Assembly: GCA_958477305.1 (NCBI GenBank)
Contig: CAUEFI010000014.1
Location: 1-64,000, forward strand
DNA length: 64,000 nucleotides
Source: HGM12998 sp900756495
Lineage (GTDB): Bacteria > Bacillota > Clostridia > Oscillospirales > Oscillospiraceae
Direction of reading: 5' to 3'
Each line of letters starts with the position of its first letter. Position 1 is the first letter of the stretch. Below the pieces are notes generated by a model. It was given only the letters and a program-made list of their open reading frames with translations. It was not told the origin of the DNA and made no database searches. A program made the translations under genes and the position numbers. Of this stretch, positions 16,767-24,711 are shown in pieces.

Positions 16767-17141
16767 TTATTCTGCGTCGGTCGCGCCGATGGTATATTCG
16801 TTTACCACGCGGCCATTTACCAGATGCTCGCTGACAATGGCGGGAACCTTCTCCGGAGACATCTTCACATAGGTCACCTTCTCGTGGCCGGGTACCAGCA
16901 CCTCCACAATGGGCTCCAGCCGGCACACACCGATGCACCCTGTCTGGGTGACCGAGACGTTGCTCAGACCGCGTTTGTCTACTTCCTCCAAAAAGGCGCT
17001 GAGCACTGGGCGCGCCCCCGCTGCAATCCCGCAGGTCGCCATTCCCACAAGAACACGGATCCGATCCTCTCCCGTGTCCCGCAGGTCGATCTGCTTCTGC
17101 ATCCGATCCCGGATGGCCTTTAGATCCGCTAAACTTTTCAT
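16767..17141 (-). CDS. Thioredoxin-like 2Fe-2S ferredoxin subunit (HndB-like)
   Basis: A 124-residue protein of the HndB/NuoE-C-terminal type. A helical start (MKSLADLKAIRDRMQKQIDL) is followed by a thioredoxin-like 2Fe-2S domain with Cys in VGMATCGIAAG and the pair TGCIGVCRLEP. Start 17141 is preferred over in-frame codons further upstream because GGGGGAG lies 8 bp before it and upstream in-frame sequence overlaps the previous gene's end. It lies between the HATPase gene and hydB and presumably forms part of the electron-transfer chain. Confidence 0.9.
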   Translation of the reverse strand: MKSLADLKAIRDRMQKQIDLRDTGEDRIRVLVGMATCGIAAGARPVLSAFLEEVDKRGLSNVSVTQTGCIGVCRLEPIVEVLVPGHEKVTYVKMSPEKVPAIVSEHLVNGRVVNEYTIGATDAE

Positions 17142-17164
17142 TGTTGTAAACTCCCCCTCAGTTG

Positions 17165-17704
17165 TTACGTGATCTCCTGTTCCTGCTCCCGAATGTAGTC
17201 CCGGATCCACAGTGCGATTTCAGGCTCAGCCAGGGACACCTCCGGTCCCAACTGGGCACGAATCTCGCGGGTATCCAGGGTAAAGGTGCCTTTAGGCGTG
17301 TGACGGACATAGACCAGATCCAGGGCCGGAGCCCCCTGGATCAACAGAGAGACGGTTCCGCCCATATCCCCCGTTGGGGGACAGTCAATATGGCTGGTAT
17401 GAAAGACGGCAGTCACCGTAGTGCCTACCCCCTCGGCACTCTGAATGGACAGGGAACCGCCGGTCTGTTCGGCGGACAGCCGAAGCAGCGGCAGCCCCAG
17501 CCCCATCTTTCGGGTCGTCCTGGTGGTGGCGAAGGGATCAGTCACCCGGGCGAGCAATTCCGGTGACATGCCCTTCCCGTCGTCAATGACGGTCAGAGTA
17601 AGCGTATCGCCGTCTCCTGCTTCCAGCCGGAGCTCCAGGTGAGACGCGCCGGCGGTAATGGAGTTTTGGCCGATATCCAGAGCATGGAGGGAGATCTCTT
17701 TCAT
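17165..17704 (-). CDS. HATPase-domain protein of the hydrogenase operon
   Basis: A 179-residue protein with an isolated histidine-kinase-type ATP-binding fold: DIGQNSITAGASHLEL (N box variant), VIDDGKGM (G1), KMGLGLPLLRLSAEQTGG (G2) and a final TVTAVFHTSHID strand. About 60 extra residues follow. It has no phospho-acceptor domain. Genes of this kind recur in clostridial hydrogenase operons, where the role is not established to my knowledge. Its ATG overlaps the hydC stop (ATGA), so the two are translationally coupled. Confidence 0.85.
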   Translation of the reverse strand: MKEISLHALDIGQNSITAGASHLELRLEAGDGDTLTLTVIDDGKGMSPELLARVTDPFATTRTTRKMGLGLPLLRLSAEQTGGSLSIQSAEGVGTTVTAVFHTSHIDCPPTGDMGGTVSLLIQGAPALDLVYVRHTPKGTFTLDTREIRAQLGPEVSLAEPEIALWIRDYIREQEQEIT

Positions 17705-18195
17705 TTATACATGTCCAGAATGGGCCCCACCTGGTCGGGGGTGAGCCGGCCATATACGTCGTTGTTGATCATCATAACAGGCGCCAGACCACAGGCACCA
17801 ACGCAGCGGCAGGAATCCAGAGAAAATTTGCCGTCAGGCGTAATAGAGCCGGGGGCAATCCCCAGTTTCTGTTCCACAGCGTTGAGAATAGCGGCCGCTC
17901 CCTTGACATAACAGGCGGTACCCAGGCAGACTGAGATTTGATACTTTCCTTTCGGATTCAGAGAGAACTGCGCATAGAAGGAGGCCACCCCATAAACCTC
18001 CGACAGGGGTACGTCCAATCCCTCCGCCACCATAATTTGAACTTCTTCAGGCAGATATCCGAAGATCTCCTGGGCGGCCTGGAGTACGGGCATGGTAGCT
18101 CCCGGTTGATCGCGGTGCGCTTCGATCACCTGCCGCAGCTTCTCCTCCTGAGCCTTTGTGCCCCGGTAGGGAACCACGGTTTTGCAGTTTGGCAT
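17701..18195 (-). CDS. hydC: NuoE-like hydrogenase subunit (HydC/HndA)
   Basis: A 164-residue 24-kDa-type subunit. The helical N-terminus (LQAAQEIFGYLPEEVQIMVA, YGVASFYAQFSLNPKGKYQI) leads into a thioredoxin-like 2Fe-2S domain with Cys in CLGTACY and SCRCVGACGLAP. It passes electrons with HydB. AAGGAGG lies before the ATG. It is the first gene of the hydrogenase operon; the promoter region is 18196-18366. Confidence 0.95.
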   Translation of the reverse strand: MPNCKTVVPYRGTKAQEEKLRQVIEAHRDQPGATMPVLQAAQEIFGYLPEEVQIMVAEGLDVPLSEVYGVASFYAQFSLNPKGKYQISVCLGTACYVKGAAAILNAVEQKLGIAPGSITPDGKFSLDSCRCVGACGLAPVMMINNDVYGRLTPDQVGPILDMYK

Positions 18196-18268
18196 GATAT
18201 ATCCTCCTTTTTACGCATTTATGCATAGGAATCTGAAGGCAACAGAAAAGGCGGCTGACAACAAGGCT

Positions 18269-18297
18269 ATTATAAGGTCAGAGGGTACAATTGTACA
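18269..18297 (-). promoter_or_regulatory. Hydrogenase operon promoter with palindromic -35 region
   Basis: Read on the minus strand, TGTACA (18292-18297), a 17-bp spacer and TATAAT (18269-18274). The -35 overlaps the perfect 12-bp palindrome GTACAATTGTAC (18285-18296), which could be an operator. The palindrome does not match the usual Rex consensus. Confidence 0.55.
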
Positions 18298-18366
18298 GAT
18301 ATTTTTTCGTTATAAACTGGTTTAGTTTTTGGGGAAAAAGTGAACAGGACTGTAAGGGAGCGACAA

Positions 18367-19080
18367 TCACCCCCCGGCAGCCAGCCAATCCAGAACGGAC
18401 CGGGGAGTTCTCTCGTGTACCTCCAGAAAGTGCACCGGATCGGGGATCTGATCCAGATCGTGGGCATCTGAATTGGTAATGATGCGTACGCCTGAGAGAT
18501 CGGGATGGCTGGATACAAAGTCCGGCGGACAGTAGCGGGAGATCTCAGCCAGGGGAAAGCCCAGGGAGGGATCCCACGTGCCCAGCACACTCAGCAGAGA
18601 GAAGGAGGGCCTGTCAATATGGGCTGGGAAAGCAACGCCGCCCAGATCGGCAACTAGGTTATGTACTTCATCCACACCGATATCTGCGGCGCTGGACAGC
18701 AGGGCGGTCTCTTCGCCCAGCACGCCATCCCATTCATCCATGAGAATTTGAGGCCCAAAGAGTGCCGGATCATTTCGGAAAGGAGGCAGAGCGGCCCGGA
18801 CTTGTTCCGAGAAGACCATAGCCTCATCCGGTGTTTCAAAGAGACAGACGACGTGAATTTCTTCCCTGGTGCACAGTTCCATTCCGGACAGAGGCACCAG
18901 ACCACGCGCCTTGGCGGCCTTGACAAAGGAGGAGCAGTTTCCTGCGGTATTATGATCGGTAAGAGCAACGACATCCAGCCCCGCTAAGGCGCACATGGAG
19001 GCCATATCGCCGGGGGTCATGGCCTCAGCCCCACAGGGCGACAGGCAGGAGTGGAGGTGGAGATCGTAAGAGAGCTTCAT
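18367..19080 (-). CDS. PHP-domain phosphoesterase
   Basis: A 237-residue PHP protein. It begins MKLSYDLHLHSCLSPCGAEA with the HxH metal motif, has ALTDHNTAGN (second His site), GVAFPAHIDRPSF and a C-terminal ITNSDAHDLDQI. PHP proteins are metal-dependent phosphoesterases or nucleases. Genes like this often sit beside DRTGG and sensory hydrogenase genes in Clostridia. Its ATG overlaps the stop of a 72-codon leader frame produced by the insert at 19081-19295, and GGGAGG inside the insert lies 11 bp upstream. Confidence 0.88.
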   Translation of the reverse strand: MKLSYDLHLHSCLSPCGAEAMTPGDMASMCALAGLDVVALTDHNTAGNCSSFVKAAKARGLVPLSGMELCTREEIHVVCLFETPDEAMVFSEQVRAALPPFRNDPALFGPQILMDEWDGVLGEETALLSSAADIGVDEVHNLVADLGGVAFPAHIDRPSFSLLSVLGTWDPSLGFPLAEISRYCPPDFVSSHPDLSGVRIITNSDAHDLDQIPDPVHFLEVHERTPRSVLDWLAAGG

Positions 19081-19295
19081 AAGGAGAGCCACCTCCCGGG
19101 ACCAGGTGGGATTGGAGCCTGCCTGTCGCCCTGCTCCGCGCCGAATGGCGCGGTCCAAGCGTTTTGCGGAGCAAAACCTTGCTGCCGGGCGAATTCAGTT
19201 TGCCCGTGCAGGTGAAAAAGGAAGGGCCCCCATCCGGTGGAAGCCGGATGGGATGACAGGCAGGAGTGGAGGTGGAGATCGTAGGAGAGCTTCAT
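19040..19295 (-). repeat. 215-bp duplication/insert carrying a second copy of the PHP gene start
   Basis: A 41-bp sequence at 19255-19295 recurs at 19040-19080 with one mismatch; both copies encode MKLSYDLHLHSCLS on the minus strand. Between them lie 174 bp with several hairpins (ATCCGG/CCGGAT, GTTTTGC/GCAAAAC, GGGCGAA/TTTGCCC) and a 16-bp inverted repeat pairing 19034-19049 with 19118-19133. The upstream copy starts a 72-codon frame that overlaps the DRTGG stop by ATGA and ends in an ATGA overlap with the real PHP start. The intact ancestral junction was probably DRTGG directly overlapping PHP. Confidence 0.8.
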
Positions 19296-19621
19296 TTCAA
19301 TGCAGCCCCCAGGCGGAGAGCCGTCTCATAGGTCGGATCTTTGGTGCCCAGAAGATTGACTCCCTGCTCCTTGGCCCGGCGCAGGAGCTCCTCATCGGGG
19401 ACAACGCCTTCCGTAAGGATGACGCAAGACAAGTCAGCCATCAGAGCCACAGCGGCTACGTTTTGGTTGGACATGATGGTAAGCCAGGCGCAGTCCTCAC
19501 CGGCCCGCCCCATAACCCAAGAGAGAAGATCTCCGGCATAGCCGCCGGCCACAGGCCGATCGGGGGCGGGAAGAGAAAAGGGGGTGAGGGACAGCACTTC
19601 CATGAGTTCTTTGGTGGTCAT
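19292..19621 (-). CDS. DRTGG-like domain protein
   Basis: A 109-residue single-domain protein (MTTKELMEVLSLTPFSLP, then PDRPVAGGYAGDLLSWVM and VILTEGVVPDEELLRRA) resembling the DRTGG fold that accompanies CBS or phosphotransacetylase-like proteins. It probably binds a ligand rather than catalysing a reaction. TAAGGAGGT lies 11 bp before the ATG. It sits downstream of the sensory hydrogenase gene, after an intercistronic hairpin. Confidence 0.8.
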   Translation of the reverse strand: MTTKELMEVLSLTPFSLPAPDRPVAGGYAGDLLSWVMGRAGEDCAWLTIMSNQNVAAVALMADLSCVILTEGVVPDEELLRRAKEQGVNLLGTKDPTYETALRLGAALK

Positions 19622-19650
19622 CGGGGGATGCACCTCCTTAAAAAATGCGG

Positions 19651-19673
19651 GGGCGGACCTAAACGGTCCGCCC
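19651..19673 (-). repeat. Intercistronic hairpin
   Basis: GGGCGGACC/GGTCCGCCC with a 5-base loop sits between the sensory hydrogenase and DRTGG genes. On the minus strand it is followed by CGCATTTTTTAAGG, so it could act as a partial terminator that lowers expression of the last two genes. Confidence 0.6.
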
Positions 19674-19682
19674 TCGCCAATG

Positions 19683-21014
19683 CTATGAGGATTCTTTGGG
19701 CCGGGCCGGCTGATGATGGCGGAAAGGGGCGGGGAGGTAGTCGTCGGCATCATCGGCCACACTCTGCATTCGGGCCCGCACCTTAAAGATACAGTCCTCC
19801 TCACTGGCACGGCCCAATACCACATCCTCAGCAAACGCATGGCAGGAGGGAGCTCCGCAGGAGCCGCAGTGAAGGCCGGGCAGATGGGATTCCAGGGCCT
19901 GGATCTGAAGCTGCTTTTCCATGGCAACCCCACGGTCAGCGTCCAGCAGGAAAGCGGGGAGAAACTGGGGCCTGCGCCGGAACTTGAGAATATTCCGCTC
20001 GGCGCCCTGCGCCAAAAAGCAGTTGCGGGAGACGGGCAGCGTATTCATAAGATCCTGAAGACGCATTTTGGTCGTGTAGGGATTTTCTACAGTAAAGCAG
20101 CCGCCAACACATCCCTGTGTACAGGCGTTAAGCTCAATAAAGTCGGCCTCCGGAATGCGGCCGTCTTCAATTTCTTCCAACATTCGGATGACGTTCTCTA
20201 CACCATCCACAGCCACACATTTTTGACCGGAACGGGCGGCGCACTCGCCGCCGCAGGCCGCCCAGCCCACGCCTGTAAGTCCGGAGGACAGGAGAGGGGC
20301 CAGCCGGCCCTCTTCACACAGATCCTGCATGGGGGACAGGAGCTTCAGATAGATGTCCCGAATGGCGAAGGCCCCATCCAGAACAGGGGAATCAAACCCC
20401 TCGGGGCTGTGGGCGGCGGTGACCTTGGAGGAGCAGGGGACGATGGCGAAAACGCCGATGCGCTCAGGGGGCAAACCGGTCTCCTGGGCAGCCTCGCGCC
20501 GAGCCAGAATGGCGGCCAGCTCCATAGGGAGAATGGTATTGGCAACATGGTCAATCAGCCGGGGGAAGCGCATACGGATCAGCCGGAGCACAGTTGGACA
20601 GGAGGAGGAGATCAGGGGCGTAACCTTTTCTGTCAGAGAGAGCGCCTCCTGACGGGCATAATCTGAGATCAGCTCTGCGGCGCGGGAGACCTCGAAGACG
20701 CGGTGGAAGCCGATGCGCAGCAGGGCGTTCAGCACCAAATTAATATCGTTCAAATGCTGAAACTGCCCATAGAGCGCGGGTTCCGGCAGGGCGATACAGC
20801 AGTCGAAGTCCTCCAAGCGTTTGATACAGTCACCGACAGACCGGATGGCCTTATGCGGGCAAACCCGGACGCATTTGCCGCAGTCGATGCACCGCTCATC
20901 CAGAATGATGGCCTTCCCGTTGCGCACCCGGATAGCTTCGGTAGGGCAGGTTTTGATGCAGGTGGTGCAGCCGCGGCACCGCTTATATTCCAGCACAACA
21001 GCATGCTTTCTCAC
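19683..21014 (-). CDS. Putative sensory [FeFe] hydrogenase
   Basis: A 443-residue protein. An N-terminal two-cluster ferredoxin (CRGCTTCIKTCPTEAI, CIDCGKCVRVCPHKAI) is followed by a hydrogenase large-subunit domain with altered motifs: L1 SSSCPTVL, L2 VPCSSKV, and L3 NACTQGCVGGCFTVENP lacking GGGQP. A C-terminal 4Fe-4S motif (HCGSCGAPSCHAFAEDVV, near 390) follows. The Cys ligands of the H-cluster are kept, but the proton-path residue before the L1 Cys is Ser. This pattern matches the group of [FeFe] hydrogenases thought to sense H2 or redox state rather than turn over quickly. The flanking RsbT-type ATPase and DRTGG genes fit a regulatory role. Confidence 0.88.
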   Translation of the reverse strand: MRKHAVVLEYKRCRGCTTCIKTCPTEAIRVRNGKAIILDERCIDCGKCVRVCPHKAIRSVGDCIKRLEDFDCCIALPEPALYGQFQHLNDINLVLNALLRIGFHRVFEVSRAAELISDYARQEALSLTEKVTPLISSSCPTVLRLIRMRFPRLIDHVANTILPMELAAILARREAAQETGLPPERIGVFAIVPCSSKVTAAHSPEGFDSPVLDGAFAIRDIYLKLLSPMQDLCEEGRLAPLLSSGLTGVGWAACGGECAARSGQKCVAVDGVENVIRMLEEIEDGRIPEADFIELNACTQGCVGGCFTVENPYTTKMRLQDLMNTLPVSRNCFLAQGAERNILKFRRRPQFLPAFLLDADRGVAMEKQLQIQALESHLPGLHCGSCGAPSCHAFAEDVVLGRASEEDCIFKVRARMQSVADDADDYLPAPFRHHQPARPKESS

Positions 21015-21053
21015 GGGTGGGGCTCACCTCCTTTGGTGCTCCGGACAATGGAG

Positions 21054-21479
21054 TCAGGTGGGAATTTTCAGCTTCATCGTGACGACGGTTCCTTTGCCCA
21101 CCTCGGTATCGATGGTGAGTTCGTCGGCATAGCGCTTCATATTTGGCAGTCCCATTCCTGCCCCAAAGCCCAGCTCCCGGGCGGTGGGTCCAGCAGTGGA
21201 GTAGCCCTCCTTCATGGCGAGATCTACATCGGGGATGCCGGGGCCGGTGTCGATCATTCGTATTATGATCTCGTCCATTCCGACTTCGACAACAGCTTCA
21301 CCACCGTCAGCGTGGATGACCATGTTGATCTCACCCTCATACATACAGATAGAGGCGCGGCGGATAATGTCGGGGGGAAGTCCCAGCTTTTTCAGGGTAA
21401 GCTTCATCTTGCTGGAGGCCTCTCCGGCCTCAATGAGATCCCCGCCGTCTACAGGGTAAACCAGCTTAATTGTTTCCAT
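21054..21479 (-). CDS. RsbT/SpoIIAB-type ATP-binding protein
   Basis: A 141-residue GHKL ATPase of the anti-sigma/serine-kinase type: IIRRASICMYEGEINMVIHA (N box), IRMIDTGPGIPDVDLAM (G1), GFGAGMGLPNMKRYAD (G2) and a final KGTVVTMKLKIP strand. ATG 21479 has GAGGAG 8 bp upstream. It overlaps the end of the DRTGG gene and precedes the sensory hydrogenase, so it may couple the redox signal to a phosphorylation output. No partner sigma or anti-sigma antagonist is present in the window. Confidence 0.87.
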   Translation of the reverse strand: METIKLVYPVDGGDLIEAGEASSKMKLTLKKLGLPPDIIRRASICMYEGEINMVIHADGGEAVVEVGMDEIIIRMIDTGPGIPDVDLAMKEGYSTAGPTARELGFGAGMGLPNMKRYADELTIDTEVGKGTVVTMKLKIPT

Positions 21480-21822
21480 CACAGTCTCCTCGCAATCCGT
21501 TGGAATAGAGCAGCCCGCAGGCCTCATACATCCGCTTGGGACAGGTCATAACCACAATGCCCCGTTCTGCTGCCAGTTGGACGATGGCCTCGCCAGGCAC
21601 CTTGCCCCGGACAAATACAATACAGTTCATCTCCAGCATGTCCGCCGTGCGCACAACCTGAGGGTTAACGAGACCGGTCAGAAGCAGCGCCTGATTCTTG
21701 ACAAAGGCCAGCACATCGCTCATAAAGTCGCTGCCGCAGGCCGAGAGCACCTCCCGGTCCAACAAATCCTCGCCCCAAAGCACCCGGGCGCCGAGGATAT
21801 CTCTGATTTCACTTAGCCGCAT
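21466..21822 (-). CDS. DRTGG-like domain protein
   Basis: A 118-residue paralogue of the protein at 19292-19621 (RLSEIRDILGARVLWGEDLL, CGSDFMSDVLAFVKNQALLL, then CIVFVRGKVPGEAIVQLAAE). It heads the five-gene regulatory operon. A minus-strand TTGCAG-17-TACAAT upstream is a plausible promoter. Confidence 0.8.
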   Translation of the reverse strand: MRLSEIRDILGARVLWGEDLLDREVLSACGSDFMSDVLAFVKNQALLLTGLVNPQVVRTADMLEMNCIVFVRGKVPGEAIVQLAAERGIVVMTCPKRMYEACGLLYSNGLRGDCDGNN

Positions 21823-21976
21823 ATGCGGTGGCCTCCTGTCCAGAAACTGAGCATACTAATATGTTATAAATGGTATGGATTATATTGTAGCATAAATAGA
21901 CCGGACCTGCAAAGGGGTTGTTCGAAAATTGACAAAGTTTTTGTCCCCGCCAGTTTGCTTTTTGGCAATCCCTGCA

Positions 21977-22006
21977 TTGACAGAGACAGATGTCCATGTA
22001 TATAAT
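21977..22006 (+). promoter_or_regulatory. Promoter of serC-serA
   Basis: TTGACA (21977-21982), an 18-bp spacer and TATAAT (22001-22006), about 85 bp before the serC start. Confidence 0.8.
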
Positions 22007-22091
22007 ACTCTTTATCAAGATAAAGCGAGATAGCCGCGCTTTATCCGGATTAAAATTTATATGAGAGAGAATGACAAGGAGGCCATCTGCC

Positions 22092-23177
22092 ATGGCAAAT
22101 GAGCGCGTGTACAACTTTTCCGCGGGCCCTTCCATGCTGCCTTTGGAGGCACTGGAGCGGGCCGGAACTGAGATCACCAACTATCAGGGCTCTGGAATGT
22201 CAGTCATGGAGATGAGTCATCGCTCAAAGGTGTTTGACAAGATTTTTCAGGACACACAGGCCAAGCTCCGCAAGCTGATGAACGTACCCGAGGGATACAA
22301 GATCCTCTTTCTCCAGGGCGGGGCGTCTGCCCAGTTCTCCATGGTGCCGCTGAACCTCATCGGCGGCACTGGAAAGGCCGACTACGCGGTGACCGGAAAC
22401 TTCTCCAACATTGCCTATAAAGAGGCCAAAAAGTACGGCACCATCCATCTAGCCGCCACTTCCGAGGATCAGAATCACACGTACATTCCGGCCCAGGATC
22501 AGCTTAAGCTGGATCCTGAGGCATCCTATTTTTATTACTGTGCCAACAACACCATCTACGGAACTGAGTGGCAGTACATTCCGGAGACCGGCGGCGTGCC
22601 GCTGGTGTGCGATATGTCTTCTGATATCCTATCCCGTCCGGTGGACGTGAGCAGATACGGGATTATCTTTGCCGGTGCGCAGAAGAACATGGCGCCCGCC
22701 GGGCTCACAGTGGTTATCATAAAGGAGGAGCTGGCCGGTCATGAGCTGCCCTATACGCCTCTTATGATGAACTACAAGACCATGATTGACAAGGACTCCA
22801 TGTATAACACGCCGCCCTGCTGGTGTATCTATATGCTGGGACTGGTACTGGACTGGCTGGAGGAAAAGGGCGGTCTCCCGGGCATGGAGGCTATCAAGCA
22901 CAGCAAGGCCCAGATGCTCTATGACGTGTTGGATGACTCCAGGCTCTTTACCTGCGCCGCCCAGAAGGGCTCTCGTTCTGACATGAACGTCACCTTCCGC
23001 TCGGTGAGTGAGGAGCTGGACGCAAAGTTTGTCAAGGAGTCCACCGCCGCCGGCTTTACCAATCTGAAGGGCCACCGCAGTGTGGGCGGCATGCGGGCCT
23101 CTATCTACAACGCCATGCCTGTGGAGGGCGTGGAGAAGCTCTGCGACTTTATCAAGGCTTTCGACAAAGCCAATTAA
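22092..23177 (+). CDS. serC: Phosphoserine aminotransferase
   Basis: A 361-residue PLP enzyme that converts 3-phosphohydroxypyruvate to phosphoserine. It begins VYNFSAGPSMLPLEALERAG and has FLQGGASAQFSMVPLNL, an SSDILSRPVDVSRYGIIFAG segment with the PLP lysine in AGAQKNMAPAG, and a GHRSVGGMRASIYNAM tail. ATG 22092 is chosen because AAGGAGG lies 9 bp upstream. It is followed after 17 bp by serA. Confidence 0.97.
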   Translation: MANERVYNFSAGPSMLPLEALERAGTEITNYQGSGMSVMEMSHRSKVFDKIFQDTQAKLRKLMNVPEGYKILFLQGGASAQFSMVPLNLIGGTGKADYAVTGNFSNIAYKEAKKYGTIHLAATSEDQNHTYIPAQDQLKLDPEASYFYYCANNTIYGTEWQYIPETGGVPLVCDMSSDILSRPVDVSRYGIIFAGAQKNMAPAGLTVVIIKEELAGHELPYTPLMMNYKTMIDKDSMYNTPPCWCIYMLGLVLDWLEEKGGLPGMEAIKHSKAQMLYDVLDDSRLFTCAAQKGSRSDMNVTFRSVSEELDAKFVKESTAAGFTNLKGHRSVGGMRASIYNAMPVEGVEKLCDFIKAFDKAN

Positions 23178-23194
23178 TTGAGGAGGGAACAACG

Positions 23195-24364
23195 ATGTTC
23201 CGTATCAAGACGCTGAATAAGATTTCTCCTGCCGGCCTGTCTGTGCTGGACAAGAGCCGCTACGAGGTGTCCGACGCGGTGGAGAATGAGGACGGCATCC
23301 TGGTCCGCTCCGCCGACATGCATGAGTACGCCTTTCCTGAGGCCCTGCGGGCAATTGCACGGGCGGGCGCGGGTACCAACAATATCCCGATTGAGCGCTG
23401 TTCTGAGGCGGGGATTGTGGTCTTCAATACGCCCGGCGCCAATGCCAACGCCGTAAAGGAGCTGGCCGTGTGCGCCCTTCTCCTTGCATCCCGGAAGATC
23501 ACCGCCGGCTCTGCCTGGCTGCGGGAGCAGGCGGGCGCAGGGGCCGACGTGGAGAAGGTGGTAGAAAAGGGAAAGAGCCAGTTTGTGGGCCCTGAGCTGA
23601 TGGGCAAAACGCTGGGCGTAATTGGCCTGGGCGCCATCGGAGTCCAGGTGGCCAATATCGCCACCAAGCTGGGTATGACGGTTTACGGCTATGATCCCTA
23701 TCTGTCTGTCGACGCGGCTCTGGCAATGTCCCGCCTGATCCACCGGGCCATGGACCTGGAGACCATCTATAAAAACTGCGACTATATATCCGTCCACGTA
23801 CCTCAAACTCCCGAGACCAAGGGCATGATTAATACCGATTCCATCCATATGATGAAGGGCGGTGTGCGTATCATTAACCTGGCGCGGGGCGGGCTGGTCA
23901 ATGACGACGATATGCTGGAGGCGCTGGAGTCCGGAAAGGTAGGGGCCTATGTCACCGACTTCCCCAACAACAAAATCCTTCAGGGTAAGAATGTAGTGGC
24001 CATCCCCCATCTGGGCGCTTCCACGCCGGAGAGCGAGGAGAACTGCGCCGTGATGGCCGCTCAGGAGCTGAGGGAGTATCTGGAGAACGGCAATATCCGC
24101 AATTCTGTCAATCTGCCCACGCTGGAACAGGCCTGGAGCGGCATTTCCCGCCTGTGCGTGATCCACCGCAATACACCCGGCGTCATCGCCAGCATCACCG
24201 GCCTGCTTTCCAAGGATAATGTCAATGTAGAGAATATGACAAACAAATCCAAGAAGGACTATGCCTATACCATTGTAGATCTGGGCAGCCGGGTCAAGGA
24301 AAGCCTGGCAGACGAAGTGCGCGCCATTGAAGGGGTGCTCCGGGTCCGCCTGCTGAATCATTAA
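23195..24364 (+). CDS. serA: D-3-phosphoglycerate dehydrogenase with ACT domain
   Basis: A 389-residue NAD-dependent enzyme, first step of serine synthesis. The substrate domain carries RAGAGTNNIPIERC; the nucleotide fold has LGVIGLGAIGVQVANIA; the catalytic INLARGGLVND and the His in IPHLGASTPESEENCA follow. An ACT domain (about 315-389: RNTPGVIASITGLLSKDNVN) probably allows serine feedback. GAGGAGG lies before the ATG. It forms an operon with serC and ends at an intrinsic terminator. Confidence 0.97.
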   Translation: MFRIKTLNKISPAGLSVLDKSRYEVSDAVENEDGILVRSADMHEYAFPEALRAIARAGAGTNNIPIERCSEAGIVVFNTPGANANAVKELAVCALLLASRKITAGSAWLREQAGAGADVEKVVEKGKSQFVGPELMGKTLGVIGLGAIGVQVANIATKLGMTVYGYDPYLSVDAALAMSRLIHRAMDLETIYKNCDYISVHVPQTPETKGMINTDSIHMMKGGVRIINLARGGLVNDDDMLEALESGKVGAYVTDFPNNKILQGKNVVAIPHLGASTPESEENCAVMAAQELREYLENGNIRNSVNLPTLEQAWSGISRLCVIHRNTPGVIASITGLLSKDNVNVENMTNKSKKDYAYTIVDLGSRVKESLADEVRAIEGVLRVRLLNH

Positions 24365-24383
24365 GCAGCTGTATAACCATGTG

Positions 24384-24419
24384 AAAAGCCCCGTCTCCAA
24401 CAGGGAGGCGGGGCTTTTT
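24384..24419 (+). terminator. Terminator of serC-serA
   Basis: AAAAGCCCCGTCTCC pairs with GGAGGCGGGGCTTTTT, with a T-run on the plus strand. Confidence 0.9.
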
Positions 24420-24483
24420 GTGGGGAACAGAGAAAGCGGGATACCGCTGTATAAACTGAAAAAGATGGTTTGGAGACCGGACG

Positions 24484-24708
24484 CTATTCTCCGCCAAATA
24501 CCCGGCGAAGGGCCGCCCGCTGATCGGGTTCCTCCACCCAGTGCTCTACAAAGCCGCAGTCAGGGCAGACATGGCGGATGACGGGGATTTTTCCCAGGAG
24601 TGTGACAGAGGTTGTATAAATGTTGTTGCCTGAGGCATACCGGCCGGGACGATCGGGGATGCGGAGCATCGGAACGCCGCATTTGGGACAGCTGTGAGCA
24701 TGGGACAT
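24484..24708 (-). CDS. Small zinc-ribbon protein
   Basis: A 74-residue protein with CPKCGVPML at the start and CPDCGFVEHWVEE in the second half, one zinc ribbon. AAGGAG lies about 11 bp before the ATG. It is the last gene of the GntR/ABC operon, 3 bp after the permease. No function is assigned. Confidence 0.78.
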   Translation of the reverse strand: MSHAHSCPKCGVPMLRIPDRPGRYASGNNIYTTSVTLLGKIPVIRHVCPDCGFVEHWVEEPDQRAALRRVFGGE

Positions 24709-24711
24709 ATA

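Noticed and set aside
18285..18296. Rex-binding site at the hydrogenase promoter
   Set aside because: The dyad GTACAATTGTAC does not match the TTGTGA-N6-TCACAA type; kept only as an unknown operator.
19106..19786. 226-codon plus-strand frame across the PHP insert
   Set aside because: Antisense to the DRTGG gene and the hairpin insert, with no start signal.
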